DNA of 64,000 nucleotides, taken from NCBI GenBank assembly GCA_020049775.1, contig JAGVLO010000005.1, forward strand, positions 1 through 64,000. The letters are read 5' to 3'. Shown one piece after another: positions 56,698 to 64,000 of this stretch (position 1 is its first letter; every line of letters begins with the position of its first letter). Below the pieces are notes generated by a model, which was not told where the DNA came from, searched no databases, and saw only the letters and a list, made by a program, of their open reading frames with translations. This stretch comes from Alphaproteobacteria bacterium (GTDB lineage: Bacteria > Pseudomonadota > Alphaproteobacteria > Rickettsiales > SXRF01). Position numbers and translations under genes: made by a program.

Positions 56698-57972
56698 TTA
56701 GTTTACACCGCCAAAGATAGAGAGCAAGGGCTTATCGCCCACTTCCACGGTCGTATCGCTAAAGAAACCGTTGAAGTTGGTACGCATGGTAGCGCCATAC
56801 GAACCCAGCTGGCCAATCTCTATCCAGTCGCCCTCGGCTATGTCCTTGGGCAGGTGGAACGGACCCTTCATGGTATCCAGGCTGTCGCAGGTCGGCCCGA
56901 AAAAGCCGAATTCTGCCAGCTCTGACGAGAGCGTCCCTTCGGGGCGCATCGCCTTGACCGGATACACGAAACCGGGATGGCCTGCATCAAACAGGCTGCC
57001 GTAAGTACCGTCGTTGATGTAGAGCATGTTGCCTTTGCGCAATTCCACACGGACAACCACCGACCCGCCTTCGGCGACAAGCGCACGGCCGGGTTCGCAG
57101 ACTATCTTGCATTCCGACAGCATCGGGTGCGACTTGATAGCCTTCTTGATGGTCTTCATGTAGCTGATGAGCGCCGGAGGCATCAGGCCCGGGTAAATGG
57201 ACGGGAAGCCACCGCCGATATCCAGCACGTCCAGCCGCACGTCGTTCTGCGTCAGCAGATCAACAGCCGTCTGGATGGCGTGGGTATAGGCATCCGGGTT
57301 CATGCACTGCGAACCGACATGGAAGCACAGGCCGAGCTTGTCGGCAGCCTTGCGGGTTGCTGAAAGCAGCGAGGCTGCCTGTTCCAGCGGCACACCAAAC
57401 TTACCGGCAAGACTGTAGGCAGCCTTGTCGCTGGTCATGGCCATGCGCACATAGAGGTTCAGGTCCTGCGCGTGGTTGGTGACGGCAAGGATCTTGTTCA
57501 GTTCTTCATGCGAATCGAGCGAGAAGTCACGCACGCCATAGTCAAAGTAAGCGGAGCGGATGGCTTCGCGGCTTTTGACCGGATGCATGAAATACATCTT
57601 CGCGTCAGGTAGCACATCGGCCACCTGTTTCACTTCCACGATGGACGCAACGTCAAAATTTTTCACACCGGCACGTGCAATATACCTAAGCACCTGCGGG
57701 TCAGGATTCGTTTTGACAGCATACAATACCTCACCCGGAAACTGGCGAAGAAACCACTTGGTCGTAGACATAATGGTAGCGGGGCGCAGGCAATGCACCG
57801 GCATAACCGGGCGCATCTGATGCACCATACTGTCCACAGACGTGTAAAGCTTGTCCCTGACAACAGAAGGAGTTGACGGGTTCAGCGTGTTAAGGGAAGT
57901 TTCTTTGGGGAGGTTGATGACGTTGGAACGTCGGTTAATTCGGCCCGGAGGCTCGGAAGTGTTGTTTTTCAT
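56698..57972 (-). CDS. Ornithine decarboxylase (alanine-racemase-fold type)
   Basis: 424 aa from ATG 57972; the frame continues to a TTG at 58008. The PLP Lys is in EVLYAVKTNPDP (K87), with LDIGGGFPSIYPG, CEPGRALVAEGG and the catalytic Cys in FFGPTCDSLD (C362), typical of ODC rather than DAP decarboxylase. It makes putrescine. Residues 1-50 are a low-complexity Asn/Pro/Arg region. The long upstream region may be regulatory. Lysine activity cannot be excluded. Confidence 0.92.
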   Translation of the reverse strand: MKNNTSEPPGRINRRSNVINLPKETSLNTLNPSTPSVVRDKLYTSVDSMVHQMRPVMPVHCLRPATIMSTTKWFLRQFPGEVLYAVKTNPDPQVLRYIARAGVKNFDVASIVEVKQVADVLPDAKMYFMHPVKSREAIRSAYFDYGVRDFSLDSHEELNKILAVTNHAQDLNLYVRMAMTSDKAAYSLAGKFGVPLEQAASLLSATRKAADKLGLCFHVGSQCMNPDAYTHAIQTAVDLLTQNDVRLDVLDIGGGFPSIYPGLMPPALISYMKTIKKAIKSHPMLSECKIVCEPGRALVAEGGSVVVRVELRKGNMLYINDGTYGSLFDAGHPGFVYPVKAMRPEGTLSSELAEFGFFGPTCDSLDTMKGPFHLPKDIAEGDWIEIGQLGSYGATMRTNFNGFFSDTTVEVGDKPLLSIFGGVN

Positions 57973-59780
<1,808 letters not shown>

Positions 59781-59789
59781 AGGCAACCC

Positions 59790-61112
59790 ATGACCCCCGG
59801 AGCACGCGCACAGGCGGCGATCGATGTGATCGACCAGATACTCAGCTCATGGCTGTCGGAAAAACGCTTCCCCGCCGACAAGCTGCTCGACAATTATTTT
59901 AAATCGCACCGCTATGTCGGCTCAAAAGACCGCGCCGCCATCGGTGAATTATTTTACTGGATACTGCGCCACAAGGCCGGTCTGGAATGGTGGCTGGAGC
60001 GCCTCGACCAGCGAGTGCATGGCCGCAGCTTCGTGTTTGCGGCGCTTGCGCTGCGCCGCGAATATTCGCCCAGCCTGGGCAAGGACAGTCAGTTCTCCCC
60101 TCCTCCGCTGGATGAACATGAGCAACGGCTGGTTGACGGGCTGGCCCTGGAATCGCTGGAACATGCCGACATGCCGGACCATGTCCGCCTCAATTATCCT
60201 GCATGGGTAGATGCGCAGATGCGCAAAAGTTTTGGCAAACATTTTGAGAAAGCCATGCGCACGCTCAACGAGCAAGCGCCCACCGACCTGCGCGTCAACA
60301 CGCTTAAAACCACGCGTGACGAACTGCGTGATGCGCTTATTAAAGAGGGCTTCGAATGTATGCCCACCCCGATGTCACCCGTGGGATTACGCCTTGCCAA
60401 ACGCATGCCGATTTTCACCTCGCCCTTATTTAAACAAGGGCATTTTGAAGTGCAGGACGAGGGATCGCAGCTGGTGGCATTGATAGCTGACGCGCAACCG
60501 GGCCAACGCCTGATTGATTTCTGCGCAGGTGCAGGCGGAAAAACATTGGCGCTTGCTGCCGCCATGAAAAACAAGGGGCGCATTCTGGCGTGGGACAATT
60601 CGGAAAAACGCCTCGGACAGATTGCAGACCGCCTGCGTCGCGCTGGCGTGGACAATGTGCAGACACATGTCATCACCTCCGAGCAAGACGCATTCATCAA
60701 GCGCCACAAGCACTCCGCCGACCGCGTTCTGGTCGATGCGCCGTGCAGCGGCAGCGGCACATGGCGGCGCAATCCTGACCTGAAATGGCGCTTCACACAA
60801 AAAGATTTGGACAACGTCGTTACCGTACAGCGATCAATTTTGCAAAGTGCCTCACGGCTCGTAAAGCCCGGTGGACGCCTGATTTACGCTACCTGCTCGG
60901 TATTGCAGGAAGAAAATGAATTCCAGATTGATGAATTCTTAAAAAATAGTAACGATTTCAGGGTTGTGTGCGCAGAAAAAATATGGGATAAAAATGCCAG
61001 CACAGGCGAAGCCAGCCAAATCTCTTACCTGTGCGTCACTCCACACCAAGATGGAGTCGATGGTTTCTTTGCGGCCATTCTTGAACGCGTGTCCGCCCCG
61101 CCATCGAAATAA
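59790..61112 (+). CDS. RsmB-family 16S rRNA (cytosine-C5) methyltransferase
   Basis: 440 aa. An N-terminal NusB-like helical region (SEKRFPADKLLDNYFKSHRYVGSKDRAAIGELFYWILR) is followed by the SAM domain with RLIDFCAGAGGKTLALAA, the catalytic Cys in LVDAPCSGSGTWRRNPDLKWR and the second Cys in IYATCSVLQEEN. The target is probably 16S rRNA C967 as in RsmB, inferred. It is in one transcript with guaB. Confidence 0.92.
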   Translation: MTPGARAQAAIDVIDQILSSWLSEKRFPADKLLDNYFKSHRYVGSKDRAAIGELFYWILRHKAGLEWWLERLDQRVHGRSFVFAALALRREYSPSLGKDSQFSPPPLDEHEQRLVDGLALESLEHADMPDHVRLNYPAWVDAQMRKSFGKHFEKAMRTLNEQAPTDLRVNTLKTTRDELRDALIKEGFECMPTPMSPVGLRLAKRMPIFTSPLFKQGHFEVQDEGSQLVALIADAQPGQRLIDFCAGAGGKTLALAAAMKNKGRILAWDNSEKRLGQIADRLRRAGVDNVQTHVITSEQDAFIKRHKHSADRVLVDAPCSGSGTWRRNPDLKWRFTQKDLDNVVTVQRSILQSASRLVKPGGRLIYATCSVLQEENEFQIDEFLKNSNDFRVVCAEKIWDKNASTGEASQISYLCVTPHQDGVDGFFAAILERVSAPPSK

Positions 61113-61184
61113 CTAGCATTACAGAGCCGGTTCTCGACCGATTCTGTGGTGTGCATTTGTATTTTTAAGCATTTGGGAGTTACT

Positions 61185-62291
61185 ATGCAGATAGGCGTAA
61201 TTGCCAACGAAGTAATAGCTTGTTTTAAGCGCTGGTTTCATAAACGCAGCTTCATTATTGTCTCCGAACACAAGGTAAAACATATTTCTATCAGCGGCGG
61301 ATTTCAATTTTCGCTGGTGATGGCGCTCGTCGCATGCCTTGTCTGGGCTTCCTATTCCACCGGTAACTTCTATGCCGCGCGCTCGGTACTGAAAGAGCGC
61401 ACGCAGGCACTGCGCTCCGTGACCAGTGCAAAAGTGCAGAACAACTTTAACAGCGTGTTTCATGTTGGTCCTGCCTCCACCCGCCATATCACGGGTGATG
61501 ATCCTGAAATCGCGTCGCTCTCGGCGCCGCTGGTGACCCCTTCCGCCCTTGCCAACAACAAAATTTTTGCACGCATCGCCACGCTCGAACACAAGGTGAT
61601 CGAGCTTACAAACACCAATGACGCCATCGTACAGCGCATCCGCGACAAAACCGCGCAGCGCATCGACGAGTTGGAGTCCATCATCAAACAGACCGGCCTC
61701 AGCACCAACGACCTGAAGAAAAAGCACGCTGACAAAGCCCCGCCCGCCGACAACAGGAAAGGCGCACAGGGTGGTCCTTACATTCCTGACACCAGCTTAG
61801 AAATGTGGCCACAAGCAAACGAGATGTTCGAAAGCCTCGACAAGCTTGCCATGCTACGCCAGATTATGCGCAACCTGCCACTGGACAAACCTATTCCCAA
61901 TGCCGAACAGCAAAGCCAGTTTGGCCACCGCATCGACCCGTTTAACGGCCACCTCGCATTCCACGCTGGCCTTGACCTGACCGGTGCTGACGGCACCAAC
62001 ACCAAAATCCAAAGCCCTGCCAACGGCAAAGTTATCGCCGCGGGACATAACGGGGCTTACGGCATATCTATTGATATCGACCACGGCTACGGTATCGTCA
62101 CCCGCTACGGCCATCTCAGCTCGCTTAATGTCGAAGAAGGCCAGACAGTAAAGAAAGGCGACTTTATCGGTACGATGGGCAGCACGGGACGCAGTACCGG
62201 CCCGCACCTGCACTACGAAGTACGCTACCATGACCGCCCCATGAACCCCCTTAACTTCATAACAGCAGGACGCTATGTTCCAGAAGAATAA
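61185..62291 (+). CDS. M23 family metallopeptidase (membrane-anchored)
   Basis: 368 aa from ATG 61185, with GGGAG 5 bases upstream; a GTG at 61146 is less likely. One membrane helix (FQFSLVMALVACLVWASYSTG) is followed by a coiled coil (about 135-180). The LytM domain has FGHRIDPFNG, FHAGLDLTGADGT and the second His in GPHLHYEVRYHD, all metal ligands. It probably cuts peptidoglycan crosslinks during growth or division. The last 17 bases overlap the bactofilin gene. Confidence 0.93.
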   Translation: MQIGVIANEVIACFKRWFHKRSFIIVSEHKVKHISISGGFQFSLVMALVACLVWASYSTGNFYAARSVLKERTQALRSVTSAKVQNNFNSVFHVGPASTRHITGDDPEIASLSAPLVTPSALANNKIFARIATLEHKVIELTNTNDAIVQRIRDKTAQRIDELESIIKQTGLSTNDLKKKHADKAPPADNRKGAQGGPYIPDTSLEMWPQANEMFESLDKLAMLRQIMRNLPLDKPIPNAEQQSQFGHRIDPFNGHLAFHAGLDLTGADGTNTKIQSPANGKVIAAGHNGAYGISIDIDHGYGIVTRYGHLSSLNVEEGQTVKKGDFIGTMGSTGRSTGPHLHYEVRYHDRPMNPLNFITAGRYVPEE

Positions 62292-62754
62292 CAGCCGCGC
62301 TACCGGTTCCACAGCAGCATCTAAATCAGCCTCTAAAAAAGAGTCTTCACCCTCTGTCATCGCCAAGGACATACACATGCTTGGCAATGTGGTCAGCGAA
62401 GGCACTGTCGATTTTGATGGCAAACTCGATGGCAATGTGCGCTGTGACACATTCGTTGTGCGCAACAATGCTTTCATCAAAGGCGAAATTCTGGCCAATT
62501 CGGTTTCCGTTTATGGCAAAGTAAAAGGTCTTATCCGCGCTAAAATGGTGCATCTGCACGCTTCCTGCCATGTCGAGGGTATTATCATGCACGAATCGCT
62601 GATTATCGAGGATGGCGCATATCTCGACGGCAAGTGCAAACGTACCGATAAGGTCTCAACCGACGAAGATTCCTCGGATTTCACCTTCGAAGATTCCTCC
62701 AGCTCCGGCAGCAAGGATCCGAAAATATTGGAAAATATCCGCCTTATCAGGTAA
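62275..62754 (+). CDS. Bactofilin
   Basis: 159 aa. A Ser/Lys/Ala-rich N-terminus leads to a beta-helix core with regular strand repeats (VVSEGTVDFDGKLDGNVRCDTFVVRNNAFIKGEI, SVYGKVKGLIRAKMVHLHASCHVEGII), the bactofilin domain. The C-terminus is Asp/Ser-rich. Bactofilins polymerise without nucleotide and scaffold wall enzymes. The overlap with an M23 peptidase gene, seen in other bacteria, suggests the two act together. Confidence 0.95.
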   Translation: MFQKNNSRATGSTAASKSASKKESSPSVIAKDIHMLGNVVSEGTVDFDGKLDGNVRCDTFVVRNNAFIKGEILANSVSVYGKVKGLIRAKMVHLHASCHVEGIIMHESLIIEDGAYLDGKCKRTDKVSTDEDSSDFTFEDSSSSGSKDPKILENIRLIR

Positions 62755-62782
62755 AATACACCCTACACACAGGGTGCTTCTA

Positions 62783-63343
62783 ATGCGCAGTTTCCTTATA
62801 TTTTTGATGGTATGTATCAGCGTGTTTTGTTTTGTTGAACACGCACATGCAGCTGATACGCAAAAAACAATGACTGGCGTTTTGCTAAAACCACTGACGC
62901 CGAATGCAGAACGTAGCGGAAAATATTTTCGTCAGCTGACGTCTAAAGAAATAAAAAAACAGCTTATAAGCCGTTACTACAATCCAAAGAATAAAAAGGA
63001 CCGTGATGATATTTCAGAGGAATTTATAAAGAGTGCCGGCGGTATCGGTACAGTCGGCGATACGTATATAGAAGGTGATGTCGCAGAACAGCAGGCGATG
63101 GAACCACAAGTGAATGAATCTCCGCTTAGTATTGAAGAGCCGGAACAAGTGGAACAGACTGAAATCCAACCAACCACACCGTCTGCCGGTGGAATTGGAC
63201 AAGTAGGTGGTGGAATAGGCCATGTAACGCTTGGCGATATTGAAAACTCTAATAAGCAAGCCAACGACAAACATGATGTAAAACCGTCAAAAAAATCCGG
63301 GGGTATCGGCGGCGTAGGCGACGCTGGCGTCCAAAGCGAATAG
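62783..63343 (+). CDS. Exported protein with GGIG repeats
   Basis: 186 aa from ATG 62783, with a clear signal peptide cut after HAHAA; the frame runs upstream through the bactofilin gene but that part is not coding. Not recognised. After a basic stretch (residues 55-80) come three GGIG segments, SAGGIGTVGD, SAGGIGQVGGGIGHV and SGGIGGVGDAG, separated by acidic and Gln-rich linkers. Secreted or outer-surface role possible. It starts 28 bases after the bactofilin gene. Confidence 0.65.
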   Translation: MRSFLIFLMVCISVFCFVEHAHAADTQKTMTGVLLKPLTPNAERSGKYFRQLTSKEIKKQLISRYYNPKNKKDRDDISEEFIKSAGGIGTVGDTYIEGDVAEQQAMEPQVNESPLSIEEPEQVEQTEIQPTTPSAGGIGQVGGGIGHVTLGDIENSNKQANDKHDVKPSKKSGGIGGVGDAGVQSE

Positions 63344-63380
63344 CACAATTCGAAATAATCGGAGAGTTAGCTACTAGCGC

Positions 63381-63800
63381 TCAAAATGTTTTGCTTAAAT
63401 AGATGCGGGCATGACCCATGGGAAAATTATTTACGCGGCCAAATTCTTTATACGCGTGCCTGGCATAAAATTCTGGTGCCTGAAAACTGAAAGTATCTAA
63501 AAGCACACCAATACAACCACGCTCTCTGGCTATTTGTTCGGCTTGTGAAAGTAAGGTTGAACCATAATTTTTTTTTCTAAATGCTTCCGCTACCCAGAGC
63601 CATTCCACCAGCATCCAATTATAGAAACTTCTACCTTTCAGACCCGCTTGAATGTTCCCCGCATCATCGCGACCGACCAGATACAAAGGCTGGTTATTGC
63701 TGCCACCCGCCATGCTCATATTATACGCCACCAACCCATCTTCGAGTGTTTTTATAGTGGCAGTGTCAGGCTGTGCCTCTTGCACGACTTTTAAAGTCAT
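63381..63800 (-). CDS. GNAT-family N-acetyltransferase
   Basis: 139 aa. The acetyl-CoA loop is AEAFRKKNYGSTLLSQAEQIARERGC, then IGVLLDTFSFQAPEFYARHAYKEFGRVNNFPMGH. It is a small single-domain acetyltransferase with unknown substrate. It starts near tRNA-Leu on the same strand and converges with the GGIG-repeat gene. Confidence 0.9.
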   Translation of the reverse strand: MTLKVVQEAQPDTATIKTLEDGLVAYNMSMAGGSNNQPLYLVGRDDAGNIQAGLKGRSFYNWMLVEWLWVAEAFRKKNYGSTLLSQAEQIARERGCIGVLLDTFSFQAPEFYARHAYKEFGRVNNFPMGHARIYLSKTF

Positions 63801-63829
63801 ATACTTAAAGTAAACTCAGATTTTCTAAA

Positions 63830-63914
63830 TGGTGCGGCCGGGGAGACTCGAACTCCCACGCCTCGCGGCGTTACCACCTCAAGGTAGTGCGTCTACCAAT
63901 TTCGCCACGGCCGC
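63830..63914 (-). tRNA. tRNA-Leu (anticodon GAG)
   Basis: 85 bases with encoded CCA on the - strand. The acceptor GCGGCCG pairs perfectly with CGGCCGC; the D arm has GTGGCGAAATTGGTAGACGC; the anticodon loop TTGAGGT gives GAG; a variable arm (CGCCGCGAGGCG) typical of class II tRNA-Leu follows, then the T arm GGGAGTTCGAGTCTCCC. It reads CTC/CTT. The top pair of the anticodon stem is a C-A mismatch, worth noting. Confidence 0.95.
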
Positions 63915-64000
63915 ACACGCCATAGACTTAAGGAGCATGACATCTAGCAAATAATATTGTTTTGGCAAGCGTTACCCTCCTGTGTGTATGGCGTTGAAAG
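63915..64000. other. Right edge, no feature seen
   Basis: 86 bases of mixed composition. No coding frame of useful length, hairpin or promoter consensus stands out. Probably the upstream region of tRNA-Leu. Confidence 0.4.

Noticed and set aside
62612-62782. N-terminal extension of the GGIG-repeat protein through the bactofilin gene
   Set aside because: It is bactofilin coding sequence read in another frame, and the start at 62783 gives a clean signal peptide.

Overview
This 64 kb window is a contiguous piece of an alphaproteobacterial chromosome with moderate GC. The evidence is a CtrA response regulator with ChpT, the ruvCAB-ybgC-tolQRAB-pal-cpoB-tilS-ftsH-glmM gene order, PAS_5 and DUF465 proteins, and bactofilin. 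A deep-branching, motile lineage such as the Micavibrio-like group would fit, but I cannot prove the family from the sequence alone. No plasmid, prophage or CRISPR array is visible.

Layout. 1-885 is the 3' end of an OmpA-family gene with a proline-rich tandem repeat. 959-15164 is a long run of + strand housekeeping genes: yebC, ruvCAB, ybgC, the Tol-Pal envelope system (tolA carries a frameshift), tilS, ftsH, glmM and thiD. 15168-25602 is almost entirely - strand: an unknown membrane protein, a gamma-carbonic-anhydrase-like protein, argC, rplM-rpsI, a PAS_5 protein, phoR-pstCAB and trpS. 25773-33201 is + strand: hemB, ubiX, a DUF465 protein, an RNA methyltransferase, lepA and an ABC exporter.

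33294-40367 is a more accessory stretch. It starts with tRNA-Ala, followed by a tiny GIY-YIG gene bracketed by a copy of the tRNA 3' end. Small proteins of DUF families, a CsoR-type repressor with tandem operators, a redoxin, a second CsoR-like protein without the cysteine ligands, and an LplT-like transporter follow. 40377-49387 is the motility and cell-cycle block: fliJ-fliI, ctrA with two perfect CtrA boxes, and a chpT-cheA-cheW-cheY-cheB-cheR operon. ChpT is the phosphotransferase that feeds CtrA, so the block joins cell-cycle signalling to taxis.

49722-52255 holds an S24-type repressor, a degenerate receiver/Fis protein that overlaps it tail to tail, a Cys-containing exported protein and queD. 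52265-57972 is a - strand polyamine and arginine block: ornithine decarboxylase, a deoxyhypusine-synthase-like enzyme, a PLP aminotransferase with a histone-H1-like lysine tail, AstA and PdxH (which makes PLP). A 120-bp imperfect palindrome sits inside this block. 58305-63914 holds guaB, rsmB, an M23 peptidase overlapping a bactofilin, a GGIG-repeat exported protein, a GNAT acetyltransferase and tRNA-Leu.

The least explained items are the tRNA-bracketed GIY-YIG unit (33351-33765), the 120-bp palindrome (55429-55548), the lysine-tailed aminotransferase with its polyamine neighbours, and the membrane protein at 15168-16526.
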